Both the position numbers and the translations under genes were made by a program. Source: a virus. From it: a stretch of 58,953 nt of DNA. Below are positions 34,158 through 40,743 of this stretch, in pieces (position 1 is the stretch's first letter; every line of letters begins with the position of its first letter). Under the pieces are notes generated by a model. That model saw nothing but the letters and a program-made list of their open reading frames with translations, searched no databases and was not told the DNA's origin. Where the stretch lies: the IMG/VR virus record IMGVR_UViG_3300010354_000099, positions 1 to 58,953 of that record, one strand, 5' to 3'.

Positions 34158-35021
34158 ATGTCCTGTTATCACTACATTTACAAACTAGAACTACTTGATG
34201 AAAACAATGTAGAAATTCATAATTATTTCGGCAAGAGATCCTGCTCAGTTAACCCTGAGCAGGATTGTCGTTATATGGGATCACCAAAAACAGCAAAAGA
34301 AATTATAAAAAACTGGCCCAAAGAACGTAAGAAAAAAATAATTCTCGAACATCACAAAAATAGAATTAGTTTGGGTATTGCAGAAGAAAAAATTATCAGA
34401 GAAAATATCCACGACAAACCAAAAAACTTAAACTATGCAATAAGTGGAAAAAATTATTATTTTACACCAGAACAATTAAGTGAAATTGGTAAAAAAGCAT
34501 ATGCAACAGCATTAGCTAAATTAACTCCAGAACAAAGAAGTGAAAATGGTAAAAAGGGATATGAATCATCATTAGCTAAATTAACACCAGAACAATTAAG
34601 TGAAATTGGTAAAAAAGGGGGTAAAAAGGGATATGAATCATCATTAGCTAAATTAACACCAGAACAAAAAAGTAAAATTGGTAAAAAAGGAGCAACAAAA
34701 TGGTTGGAGAGTAGCACACCAGAAGAAAGAAGTGAAATTGCTAAAAAAAGAGCAACAAAATGGTTGGAGAGTAGCACACCAGAAGAAAGAAGTGAAATTG
34801 CTAAAAAAGGACATATAACAAGAAAATTAAAAAGGATGTCAGCAAACTATACATTAGAGACACCACAAACAAAAATTTGCTCAATGTGTAAAAAAGAAAA
34901 ATTATTTTCCCAATATAATAAAAAGAAAGATGGAAAATATAATCTAAGTGCAGAATGTAAAGAATGTCACAATATAAAAAATAAAATTTATTACTACAAT
35001 AAAAAAGAAAAGTTATGGTAA
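34158..35021 (+). CDS. Homing endonuclease-like protein with DNA-binding repeats
   Basis: A 287-residue modular protein. The N-terminus (HYIYKLELLDENN, YFGKRSC, CRYMGSPKT) resembles nuclease heads of phage mobile endonucleases. The middle (about residues 100-220) has five imperfect repeats of the type LTPEQLSEIGKKGYESSLAK, similar to NUMOD3 DNA-binding units. The C-terminus has a CSMCKKEKLFSQY...CKECHN zinc finger. The last two repeats are nearly identical in DNA, showing recent duplication. The target is unknown. Confidence 0.7.
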   Translation: MSCYHYIYKLELLDENNVEIHNYFGKRSCSVNPEQDCRYMGSPKTAKEIIKNWPKERKKKIILEHHKNRISLGIAEEKIIRENIHDKPKNLNYAISGKNYYFTPEQLSEIGKKAYATALAKLTPEQRSENGKKGYESSLAKLTPEQLSEIGKKGGKKGYESSLAKLTPEQKSKIGKKGATKWLESSTPEERSEIAKKRATKWLESSTPEERSEIAKKGHITRKLKRMSANYTLETPQTKICSMCKKEKLFSQYNKKKDGKYNLSAECKECHNIKNKIYYYNKKEKLW

Positions 35022-35292
35022 GATAGAATGACAGGGTATTTCGATAGGATAAAAAAGTAGAATAAATAGTGACCCATCTCTAATAGTCGATAGAAATGGT
35101 GGGGTGTTGTTTTGTTTGGGTATCTATTTATGTGGAAAAAAAGACACAATGTGTCAAAAATGACACATTTGTGAAAATAGTTGAGAAGTTGTGAAAATGG
35201 TTGAAAAGTTGTGGGTACTTTAACTGCTGCGCCATTTTTTCTGAAAATTTTTTCATATTAAAATTTTTTTTCCAACTTTTTTTCGCCAACAC
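35022..35292. other. Non-coding region with dyads and direct repeats
   Basis: No plausible gene. It contains a late-promoter-like AATAAATA near 35061, a near-palindrome GACACAATGTGTC at 35143-35155 with another half-site at 35161, two direct repeats GTTGAnAAGTTGTG near 35180 and 35200, and a very T-rich stretch (35228-35283) just before a strong early promoter. It could be an operator cluster or a replication origin. Confidence 0.6.
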
Positions 35293-35321
35293 TTGACATG
35301 AACACATGACTTTGCTATACT
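35293..35321 (+). promoter_or_regulatory. Early promoter with stem-loop leader
   Basis: TTGACA, 17-bp spacer, TATACT. The predicted +1 (35328) begins a leader that folds GTAG...TGTGTT-CGG-AACACA...CTAC. Confidence 0.85.
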
Positions 35322-35390
35322 AAAAGAGTAGACGATGTGTTCGGAACACACAGAAGCTACAAAAAATCAAAAACTGAGGATAATTACATA

Positions 35391-35591
35391 ATGAACGTTA
35401 AGTTTTGCTCTTTCGACAATGAGATTCAGACCGAAAATCCGCTGGTTATTGCTGATTCCTACAATGAATGTGTTCGAGAAACGCTAAAGATTGGTGAATT
35501 CACCGATGAAACTCTGGAAGACATGGTAACTACTCCGAATATTGAGGAAGTTATGGGTTTTTCTGTTAAGCAGATGCTGGTCCAGGGCTAG
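35391..35591 (+). CDS. Hypothetical small acidic protein
   Basis: Sixty-six residues from the ATG behind GAGGATAATTACATA. Acidic, with VKFCSFDNEIQTENPLVIADSYNECVRETLKIG. First gene of the early region; expressed from a stem-loop leader. No family recognised. Confidence 0.7.
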   Translation: MNVKFCSFDNEIQTENPLVIADSYNECVRETLKIGEFTDETLEDMVTTPNIEEVMGFSVKQMLVQG

Positions 35592-35606
35592 TTTTTTTCT
35601 GAACAC

Positions 35607-35693
35607 ATGAGAATTCTACTTGTTTTAGTCGTTTTAATCATTTTTTTGCTAATTTTAACAGATTGGTGGAATTTTGACGGCTGGATCAAGTAG
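35607..35693 (+). CDS. Membrane micropeptide, 28 residues
   Basis: N-terminal hydrophobic helix RILLVLVVLIIFLLILT followed by the Trp-rich end DWWNFDGWIK. No ribosome site is evident; GAACAC precedes the ATG, as at two nearby genes. The strong membrane-helix pattern is the main support. Confidence 0.5.
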   Translation: MRILLVLVVLIIFLLILTDWWNFDGWIK

Positions 35694-35715
35694 AATTCTG
35701 GGGGATTTTGAACAC

Positions 35716-35880
35716 ATGGATGAAGAAATTGAAAAATTTGAAAAAATTATCGACGATTTAATGGATATCATCCAAAAACGGGATGATAAAATTGCAGAAT
35801 TAAGAGAAATTAATTCTGAATTGCAAGATATGGTCGATGAATTGAAAATGCAGATTGAAGAACTTCAAAATTCAGATTAA
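35716..35880 (+). CDS. Short coiled-coil protein
   Basis: Fifty-four residues forming one continuous acidic heptad coil (EKFEKIIDDLMDIIQKRDDK, then ELREINSELQDMVDELKMQI). GAACAC before the ATG. Probably dimeric; function unknown. Confidence 0.65.
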   Translation: MDEEIEKFEKIIDDLMDIIQKRDDKIAELREINSELQDMVDELKMQIEELQNSD

Positions 35881-35892
35881 TAAAAATTAATT

Positions 35893-35921
35893 TTGACAAA
35901 AAATCCAGGATATGGTATTCT
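35893..35921 (+). promoter_or_regulatory. Leaderless-type sigma70 promoter
   Basis: TTGACA, 17-bp spacer with TGG, TATTCT; ATG 9 nt after the -10. Confidence 0.8.
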
Positions 35922-35929
35922 GAACACAT

Positions 35930-36124
35930 ATGACAAAAGAACAATTGATTGTGAAACAAGAAATTATTAATTTTCTAGAAAAAGAAATTGAAAAATATAC
36001 AAATTATCTGGAAATACATTTTGATATAGATCCCGATTATCTTGTTGGTGAAATTGATATGGCTGAAAGAACAATTGATTTCATTAATAATTTAAAAATT
36101 GACAATCCTGGAAACATGTGTTAG
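35930..36124 (+). CDS. Hypothetical small acidic helical protein
   Basis: Sixty-four residues, helical, with ring-rich middle (YTNYLEIHFDIDPDYLVGEI). Its last codons contain the next promoter. No family recognised. Confidence 0.65.
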   Translation: MTKEQLIVKQEIINFLEKEIEKYTNYLEIHFDIDPDYLVGEIDMAERTIDFINNLKIDNPGNMC

Positions 36125-36127
36125 AAT
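36099..36127 (+). promoter_or_regulatory. Leaderless-type promoter
   Basis: TTGACA, 17-bp spacer with TGT, TAGAAT, ATG 7 nt later; it overlaps the previous gene's stop. Confidence 0.85.
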
Positions 36128-36133
36128 AGAATT

Positions 36134-36322
36134 ATGAATGTCACACTGAAAGTTCAATATCCTAATGAAGTGGTTAAATTTAAATATTCCAATTTCGATA
36201 ATGAAGGAGATGTAGAAAATTTCATTTTCTTTCTTAAAGATCTTTGGACCAGATCAGAATATGATTGGGAAAAACTTTTTATCTATAAAGGAAGAAAACT
36301 GGTTGAAACAATGATCCGGTAG
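36134..36322 (+). CDS. Hypothetical small protein
   Basis: Sixty-two residues: beta-like start (NVTLKVQYPNEVVKFKYSNF) then helix and basic end. Predicted leaderless. No family recognised. Confidence 0.65.
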   Translation: MNVTLKVQYPNEVVKFKYSNFDNEGDVENFIFFLKDLWTRSEYDWEKLFIYKGRKLVETMIR

Positions 36323-36331
36323 TGCTATACT
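36303..36331 (+). promoter_or_regulatory. Leaderless-type promoter
   Basis: TTGAAA, 17-bp spacer with TGC, TATACT; ATG of the GP88-like gene 9 nt later. Confidence 0.8.
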
Positions 36332-36339
36332 GGTTTCAT

Positions 36340-37005
36340 ATGAACATCTGGAACATCGACGGAAACGCAAAAACGGTCAAGGGTCAGAAGCTTGGATATC
36401 AGACCGGAATCATTTATCTGGCTCCTGGTGATTTGTCTGGTCATCAGGTCTGTGCTGGTGCTTCTAAAGAATGTTTGGCATTCTGCCTGAACACTTCTGG
36501 CATGGGTGCATTCTCTAATGTCCAGAATGGACGCATCAACAAGACCAAGAAGCTGTTTGAAAATCGTGAAAAATTTATTGCTCAGGCTTTGAAAGAACTT
36601 GACAAAGCTTGTGCTACTGCGGTAAAATCTAATCTGGTTCCTGTTTTTCGTCCGAATGGAACTTCTGATCTGCCTTGGTTGGCTAAGGCATTGCACACTG
36701 CACGTCCTAATGTCCAGTTCTATGATTACACTAAACTGGATCGCCCTTGGGAGCGTGTTTCTGAAAATTACCACTTGACTTATTCTTTCAGTGGTGATAA
36801 TATGGAGAAGTGCTTGGAAGCGTTGAAGCATGGTGTTAATGTCGCTGTTGTTTTCGACAAGTTGCCCAAAACTCATTGGGGCTATCCTGTGGTGAATGGC
36901 GACGAAACTGATCTTCGCTTCTTGGATGCCAAAGGCGTGATTGTTGGATTGAAAGCCAAAGGCAAAGCACGAAACAAAAAATCTGAATTTATTCAGATTG
37001 GCTAG
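36340..37005 (+). CDS. GP88-like conserved phage protein
   Basis: A 221-residue protein with KLGYQTGIIYLAPGDLSGHQVCAGASKECLAFCLNTSG; Cys38, Cys45 and Cys49 and the sequence around them match the phage family I recall as Gene product 88 (PF17338). The function is not known; the Cys cluster could bind a metal or iron-sulfur centre. RPNGTSDLPW and YHLTYSFSGDNMEKCLEAL are further conserved parts. The start is set by the promoter; an upstream ATG at 36322 lies inside it. Confidence 0.8.
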   Translation: MNIWNIDGNAKTVKGQKLGYQTGIIYLAPGDLSGHQVCAGASKECLAFCLNTSGMGAFSNVQNGRINKTKKLFENREKFIAQALKELDKACATAVKSNLVPVFRPNGTSDLPWLAKALHTARPNVQFYDYTKLDRPWERVSENYHLTYSFSGDNMEKCLEALKHGVNVAVVFDKLPKTHWGYPVVNGDETDLRFLDAKGVIVGLKAKGKARNKKSEFIQIG

Positions 37006-37034
37006 TTGACAACCTGAATAAACTGTGAGATACT
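37006..37034 (+). promoter_or_regulatory. Leaderless-type promoter
   Basis: TTGACA directly after a TAG, 17-bp spacer with TGA, GATACT, ATG 7 nt later. Confidence 0.85.
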
Positions 37035-37040
37035 AACAAT

Positions 37041-38042
37041 ATGAACATCACGAACTTCGTTGACCAGATGAATGAAAAGCACGGCGGCACTATTCTTCGT
37101 GCTAAGACTATTAAGCAGGAAGCTGAAATTTTCAATGTTCGCATTCCTGTTAAGTTTTGGACTCTTGGTAAGATTTCTCGTGGCATCTTCGATCTGAACG
37201 TGCTGCGAAATGTTAATGGTGTTGCTGAAGCTCCTGGTGAAGTTGTTCCTCTTGTTGTGGAAACTGACGAGGAAATTCTGGAGCGTCAGCGTGATGGTTT
37301 CTCTTCGATGGATCGCATGGTGGAAGCTGTTATTGAAGGCAAGGTCACGTCGATGATTGTTTCCGGCAATCCTGGCATCGGCAAGACCTACAACATCGAA
37401 ATGATGTTGGAGAATGCTTTCCTTGATGAGAAGATTAACTACACTCCTGTTAAGGGCTTTGTTCGTCCTACTGGCATTTTCCGGATGTTGTGGGAAAATC
37501 GTCACGAAAACAGTGTTTTGCTGATTGATGACGCTGATTCTGTTTTCGATGATGAAGTTGGTCTGAACATCTGGAAAGCTGCTTTGGATAGCACCAAACG
37601 CCGCATGATTTCCTGGAAAACGGAAAAGAAGTGGGAAGATGATGCTGGCGATGAAATTCCTTCCACGTTTGAATTTCGTGGTTCTGTGATTTTCGTCACC
37701 AATCGGGATTTTGATGCCATGATCCAGCAGGGCAACAAAATGTCACCTCACTATCAGGCACTGATTTCCCGTTCGTTCTACTTGGATTTGAATTTGCGAA
37801 ATACCCGTGAGTTCCTGATCCGAATCAAGGACGTGGTTCAGAACACCGATATGCTTCACACTCTGGGACTGGAAGAAAACCAGCAGCAGACGTTGATGCA
37901 GTTTGTGGAGGACAACCACAAGAAGCTGCGGGAATTGTCGCTTCGCATGGTGTTGAAGTTGGCGAAAATTCTGAAGTTTGCGAAGTCTGATGAAGATTTC
38001 GTGAAAGTTGCGAAATCCACTTGTTTCAAGGTGGCCCGTTAA
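37041..38042 (+). CDS. AAA+ ATPase
   Basis: A 333-residue ATPase. Walker A is GNPGIGKT (residues 109-116), Walker B VLLIDDADSVF (Asp163/Asp164), sensor 1 VIFVTNRDFD and an arginine-finger region LISRSF. About 80 N-terminal residues precede the ATPase. The type is common in large phages; the partner is unknown. It follows the GP88-like gene, each with its own leaderless promoter. Codons are distinctly less AT-rich than in late genes. Confidence 0.88.
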   Translation: MNITNFVDQMNEKHGGTILRAKTIKQEAEIFNVRIPVKFWTLGKISRGIFDLNVLRNVNGVAEAPGEVVPLVVETDEEILERQRDGFSSMDRMVEAVIEGKVTSMIVSGNPGIGKTYNIEMMLENAFLDEKINYTPVKGFVRPTGIFRMLWENRHENSVLLIDDADSVFDDEVGLNIWKAALDSTKRRMISWKTEKKWEDDAGDEIPSTFEFRGSVIFVTNRDFDAMIQQGNKMSPHYQALISRSFYLDLNLRNTREFLIRIKDVVQNTDMLHTLGLEENQQQTLMQFVEDNHKKLRELSLRMVLKLAKILKFAKSDEDFVKVAKSTCFKVAR

Positions 38043-38050
38043 GGGCCACC
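38030..38050 (+). terminator. Hairpin with the AAA+ stop codon in its loop
   Basis: GGTGGCCC-GTTAA-GGGCCACC; the TAA at 38040-38042 lies in the loop. No long T-run follows. Confidence 0.6.
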
Positions 38051-38052
38051 TG

Positions 38053-38061
38053 TGGTATAAT
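38053..38061 (+). promoter_or_regulatory. Extended -10 promoter for first repeat gene
   Basis: TGGTATAAT with ATG 7 nt later; no recognisable -35. The same -10 and ATG context recurs with a -35 at 38619-38647. Confidence 0.65.
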
Positions 38062-38067
38062 ATAATC

Positions 38068-38265
38068 ATGAAGAAATCAATCTACAAAAGAAATATTTGG
38101 TCTGCGTCTAGGTCTATGTCTTGGTCTATGTCTGGGTCTTGGTCTGGGTCTGGATCTAGGTCTAGGTCTTGGTATGGGTTTGGGTCTAGGTCTTGGTCTG
38201 GGTCTGGGTCTATGTCTAGGTCTAGGTCTAGGTCTATGTCTGGGTCTTATTCTGAAACTGGATAA
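38068..38265 (+). CDS. Ser-X hexamer-repeat protein, copy 1
   Basis: Sixty-five residues. The N-terminus KKSIYKRNIWS is shared by all seven copies; residues 12-61 alternate Ser with Gly, Arg, Trp, Met or Ala, encoded by TCT-NNG hexamers, with one break (WYGFGS). It ends YSETG. Probably disordered, basic and aromatic; function unknown. Predicted leaderless. Copies 2 and 3 follow after only 6 bases, so 1-3 may be one transcript. Confidence 0.8.
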   Translation: MKKSIYKRNIWSASRSMSWSMSGSWSGSGSRSRSWYGFGSRSWSGSGSMSRSRSRSMSGSYSETG

Positions 38266-38271
38266 TAAACT

Positions 38272-38448
38272 ATGATCAAGAAATCAATCTACAAAAGAAA
38301 TATTTGGTCTGTGTCTGGGTCTTGGTCTATGTCTAGGTCTAGGTCTGAGTCTAGGTCTGGGTCTGGGTCTGGGTCTTGGTCTGGGACTAGGTCTGGGTCT
38401 GGGTCTTGGTCTGGGACTGGGACTGGGTCTTATTCTGAAACTGGATAA
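38272..38448 (+). CDS. Ser-X hexamer-repeat protein, copy 2
   Basis: Fifty-eight residues, starts MIKKSIYKRNIWS. The repeat includes Gly, Arg, Trp, Met, Glu and, where TCT changes to ACT, Thr (SGTGTGS). The C-terminal YSETG is identical to copy 1, as is the following TAATAAACT before the next ATG. No promoter or ribosome site of its own. Confidence 0.78.
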   Translation: MIKKSIYKRNIWSVSGSWSMSRSRSESRSGSGSGSWSGTRSGSGSWSGTGTGSYSETG

Positions 38449-38454
38449 TAAACT

Positions 38455-38622
38455 ATGATCAAGAAATCAATCTACAAAAGAAATATTTGGTCTTGGTCTG
38501 CGTCTAGGTCTAGGTCTGGGTCTGGGTCTAGGTCTAGGTCTAGGTTTGAGTCTTGGTCTTGGTCTTGGTCTGTGTCTTGGTCTATGTCTGGGTCTAGGTC
38601 TAGGTCTGGGTCTTGGTCTTGA
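38455..38622 (+). CDS. Ser-X hexamer-repeat protein, copy 3
   Basis: Fifty-five residues, MIKKSIYKRNIWS then Ser-X with one TTT-GAG break (RFES). The repeat runs into the stop TGA, which is part of the -35 (TTGACG) of copy 4. No own promoter or ribosome site. Confidence 0.78.
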   Translation: MIKKSIYKRNIWSWSASRSRSGSGSRSRSRFESWSWSWSVSWSMSGSRSRSGSWS

Positions 38623-38647
38623 CGAACACATCAGCCTGTGGTATAAT
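38619..38647 (+). promoter_or_regulatory. Leaderless-type promoter fused to copy 3 stop
   Basis: TTGACG, 17-bp spacer with TGG, TATAAT, ATG 7 nt later. The TGA of the -35 is the stop codon of copy 3. Confidence 0.85.
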
Positions 38648-38653
38648 ATAATC

Positions 38654-38854
38654 ATGAAGAAATCAATCTACAAAAGAAATATTTGGTCTTGGTCTAAGTC
38701 TATGTCTTGGTCTAAGTCTATGTCTGGGTCTTGGTCTGGGACTGGGACTGGGACTGGGTCTAGGTCTTGGTCTATGTCTAGGTCTTGGTCTAGGTCTGAG
38801 TCTAGGTCTGGGTCTATGTCTAGGTCTTGGTCTAGGTCTGGGTCTAGGTCTTGA
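38654..38854 (+). CDS. Ser-X hexamer-repeat protein, copy 4
   Basis: Sixty-six residues, MKKSIYKRNIWS then Ser-X (X = Trp, Lys, Met, Gly, Arg, Glu), with a Gly-Thr patch (GTGTGTG). As in copy 3 the repeat ends TCT-TGA and the TGA is inside the next TTGACA. Confidence 0.8.
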   Translation: MKKSIYKRNIWSWSKSMSWSKSMSGSWSGTGTGTGSRSWSMSRSWSRSESRSGSMSRSWSRSGSRS

Positions 38855-38879
38855 CAAACACACAGAAAGGTGCTAATAT
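38851..38879 (+). promoter_or_regulatory. Leaderless-type promoter fused to copy 4 stop
   Basis: TTGACA, 17-bp spacer with TGC, TAATAT, ATG 7 nt later. Confidence 0.88.
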
Positions 38880-38885
38880 AGTTTC

Positions 38886-39101
38886 ATGATGAAATCACGC
38901 ATTTCAAGAGTGTGGACTACATCCAGGTCTGGGGAAAAATCAATCCCTTGTTCCGGTATTAGAACTGGTTCTTGTTATCGACAAATCACTTACACCGGAA
39001 AGTGGGCAAGAGTCCGTTCTTATATGAAATTGTGGTATGGATTGAAAACTTCAAAAATTGAGTTGACAACTAAACTGAAAGGTGCTAATATAGAATCATG
39101 A
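38886..39101 (+). CDS. Ser/Arg/Trp-rich small basic protein
   Basis: Seventy-one residues. The N-terminus MMKSRISRVWTTSRSGEKS aligns with the KKSIYKRNIWSxSRSG start of the repeat genes, but the rest is not repetitive (IRTGSCYRQITYTGKWARVR). It may be the non-repeat relative from which the repeat family grew, or a decayed member. Predicted leaderless. Its 3' end contains the next promoter. Confidence 0.65.
   Translation: MMKSRISRVWTTSRSGEKSIPCSGIRTGSCYRQITYTGKWARVRSYMKLWYGLKTSKIELTTKLKGANIES
39063..39091 (+). promoter_or_regulatory. Leaderless-type promoter
   Basis: TTGACA, 17-bp spacer with TGC, TAATAT, ATG 7 nt later; inside the preceding gene. Confidence 0.88.
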
Positions 39102-39322
39102 TGAAAAAAGTTGTTGTGACTGTTTATGAAGTTCACGCAGTTGATTATATGGTAGAGGTGGATGATGAAAACATTGATCCCCTGTACTATGATTCTGAAA
39201 TTCATCAAAAGGCTGTCGAAAAGGCTAATGAACTAATTGAGATTGGAAACCAACCAATGTCAATTGATTACAGCCACACTATTGATCCTGAAAAGTGGAC
39301 GTCTTTTGTCCTTGACAACTAA
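39098..39322 (+). CDS. Hypothetical small acidic protein
   Basis: Seventy-four residues with KVVVTVYEVHAVDYMVEVDDENIDPLYYD and a helix KAVEKANELIEIG. ATGATG start at the predicted +1. Its last codons and stop TAA lie in the next promoter (CTT-GAC-AAC-TAA). Confidence 0.7.
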   Translation: MMKKVVVTVYEVHAVDYMVEVDDENIDPLYYDSEIHQKAVEKANELIEIGNQPMSIDYSHTIDPEKWTSFVLDN

Positions 39323-39340
39323 CCTGAAAGGTGCTAATAT
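39312..39340 (+). promoter_or_regulatory. Leaderless-type promoter
   Basis: TTGACA, 17-bp spacer with TGC, TAATAT, ATG 7 nt later; nearly identical to the promoter at 39063. Confidence 0.88.
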
Positions 39341-39346
39341 AGAATC

Positions 39347-39556
39347 ATGAGTAACGAACAACTGCAAGACCTCATTAACGAATATGTAGAATTGATTGTT
39401 GATACAATGGACATGGAGGATCTCATCAACCATGCCTATGAATCCATTCATGCACGTTTGGAGCAGATGGGGACTGAAGATATTCTGGCAGAAATCACAG
39501 AAGTTGCCCCTGAACTCTTGACAGACGACATGGAATCTGGTACACTGGAACAGTAG
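39347..39556 (+). CDS. Small acidic helical protein, paralog A
   Basis: Sixty-nine residues: LQDLINEYVELIVDTMDMEDLINHAYESIHARL. It resembles the next gene in length, heptads and spacing, so the two look like an old tandem duplication. Function unknown. Confidence 0.68.
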   Translation: MSNEQLQDLINEYVELIVDTMDMEDLINHAYESIHARLEQMGTEDILAEITEVAPELLTDDMESGTLEQ

Positions 39557-39564
39557 AGGAAAAC

Positions 39565-39783
39565 ATGATTAACGATCTGACTGTAAAAGAATTGGATTTG
39601 CTGACTCAGGTTTATGCAACCAAGTTGGTTGAATCTATGAGTGAATGGGAACTGACAGAAATTGTTGAAGGTTCCTTCGTTGATGAATTTCGGAAAATGC
39701 CGCTGGATGAATATAAGGAACATTTTGATATTCCTGCATTCAAAACTGCTGTTGATATCGTCAAGGGCTTGCGTAAGAAGTAA
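39565..39783 (+). CDS. Small acidic helical protein, paralog B
   Basis: Seventy-two residues: LTQVYATKLVESMSEWELTEIVEGSFVDEF, similar in plan to paralog A. AGAGGAAAAC gives it a ribosome site, unlike most neighbours, so it is co-transcribed with A. Confidence 0.68.
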   Translation: MINDLTVKELDLLTQVYATKLVESMSEWELTEIVEGSFVDEFRKMPLDEYKEHFDIPAFKTAVDIVKGLRKK

Positions 39784-39797
39784 TTCTGTGGTATACT
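39769..39797 (+). promoter_or_regulatory. Early promoter with stem-loop leader
   Basis: TTGCGT, 17-bp spacer with TGG, TATACT. At the predicted +1 (39804) the leader folds GTGAGT-GAGAGAA-ACTCAC, with further pairing possible upstream. Confidence 0.7.
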
Positions 39798-39846
39798 AGG
39801 GTTGTGAGTGAGAGAAACTCACAACCCACAAAAAAAGGATATAAAT

Positions 39847-40044
39847 ATGGTAAAGCTTGAAAGTTCCGCTGTTTCTGGTGTTGGTTATGACCACATCAAT
39901 CAGATTCTCACTGTGAAGTTTACTTCCGGTAAGAAGTATGACTACAAGGACGTTCCTGTTCAGGTCTATGAGGATCTGGTGAACGCACCTTCTTCTGGAA
40001 AGTTTCTGAACAAGGAAGTCAAGGGCAAGTATCAGACTGCCTAA
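39847..40044 (+). CDS. KTSC domain protein
   Basis: Sixty-five residues: ESSAVSGVGYDHINQILTVKFTSGKKYDYKDVPVQVYEDLVNAPSSGKFLNKEVKGKY is the KTSC domain, a small beta-rich domain of phage and bacterial proteins with unknown role. AAAAAAAGGAT lies before the ATG at 39847; the leader has a 5' stem-loop. Confidence 0.85.
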   Translation: MVKLESSAVSGVGYDHINQILTVKFTSGKKYDYKDVPVQVYEDLVNAPSSGKFLNKEVKGKYQTA

Positions 40045-40052
40045 AAGTTTTT

Positions 40053-40127
40053 GGCCCTGTCGTTCAATGGATAGGACATAGGTCTTCTAAACCTAGAATC
40101 GGGGTTCGAATCCCTGCGGGGCTACCA
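40053..40127 (+). tRNA. tRNA-Arg (UCU)
   Basis: Full cloverleaf of 75 nt with encoded CCA. Acceptor GGCCCTG pairs with CGGGGCT (G-U at two positions), anticodon stem TAGGT/ACCTA, loop CTTCTAA, anticodon TCT at 40086-40088, T-arm GGTTCGAATCC. Reads AGA and AGG, which are the Arg codons of the nearby Ser-X repeats. Confidence 0.95.
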
Positions 40128-40137
40128 AATTTAATGT

Positions 40138-40213
40138 GCGCTCATAGCTCAGTTGGTAGAGCATCTGACTTTTAATCAGAGGGTCGCAGGTTCGAACCCT
40201 GCTGGGCGCACCA
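40138..40213 (+). tRNA. tRNA-Lys (UUU)
   Basis: Full cloverleaf of 76 nt with encoded CCA. Acceptor GCGCTCA pairs with TGGGCGC, D-arm GCTC/GAGC, anticodon loop CTTTTAA with TTT at 40171-40173, T-arm GGTTCGAACCC. Confidence 0.95.
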
Positions 40214-40222
40214 AAATTCTTC

Positions 40223-40251
40223 TTGACAAACATCCTGAAAGGTGATAAGAT
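40223..40251 (+). promoter_or_regulatory. Leaderless-type promoter
   Basis: TTGACA, 17-bp spacer with TGA, TAAGAT, ATG 7 nt later. Confidence 0.88.
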
Positions 40252-40257
40252 TTAATC

Positions 40258-40719
40258 ATGGGACTTGATCAATACATCAACCGCAAGAGCTACATTCAGA
40301 ATTGGTCTTTCGACAAGGAAAACAAGTATGAAGTTGTTGTGACCAACAACGGACAACCTACCCACATCAAGAAGGATAAAGTCACCTATGTGACTGAGGA
40401 ACTTGGTTATTTCCGCAAGTTCAATGCACTCCACAACTGGTTTGTGCAGCTTGCTGATGGTAGGGATGAATGTCAAGAAATTATTTTCTATGAAGAAAAT
40501 GTTGACAATCTTCTTTTAACCATGAAAGAAGTTCTGATCTCTAAGAGAGAAGATATTGCTCTTGAAATGTTTCCTCCTGTTTCTGGGTTTTTCTTTGGTT
40601 CCATTCAAATTGATGAGTGGTACTGGAAAGACCTAGAAAGTGCCATCAAACTTTTTCAGGAAATCAAGGATGAATGGGTTGGGCTGCCGACGACCTATTA
40701 CTACCAAGCATCATGGTAG
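40258..40719 (+). CDS. Conserved phage protein, unknown function
   Basis: A 153-residue protein beginning MGLDQYINRKSY, with EELGYFRKFNALHNWFVQLADGRDECQEI and PPVSGFFFGSIQIDEWYWKDL. I recall this pattern from many unrelated phages; no function is known. Predicted leaderless. Confidence 0.78.
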   Translation: MGLDQYINRKSYIQNWSFDKENKYEVVVTNNGQPTHIKKDKVTYVTEELGYFRKFNALHNWFVQLADGRDECQEIIFYEENVDNLLLTMKEVLISKREDIALEMFPPVSGFFFGSIQIDEWYWKDLESAIKLFQEIKDEWVGLPTTYYYQASW

Positions 40720-40743
40720 TTTGCAGGGGGAAGAAATTCCCCC

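Noticed and set aside
38467-38863. Leftward Arg-Pro repeat frames
   Set aside because: They are the reverse complement of TCT-NGG codons (CCN-AGA), open only because of the hexamer repeat; no start signals.
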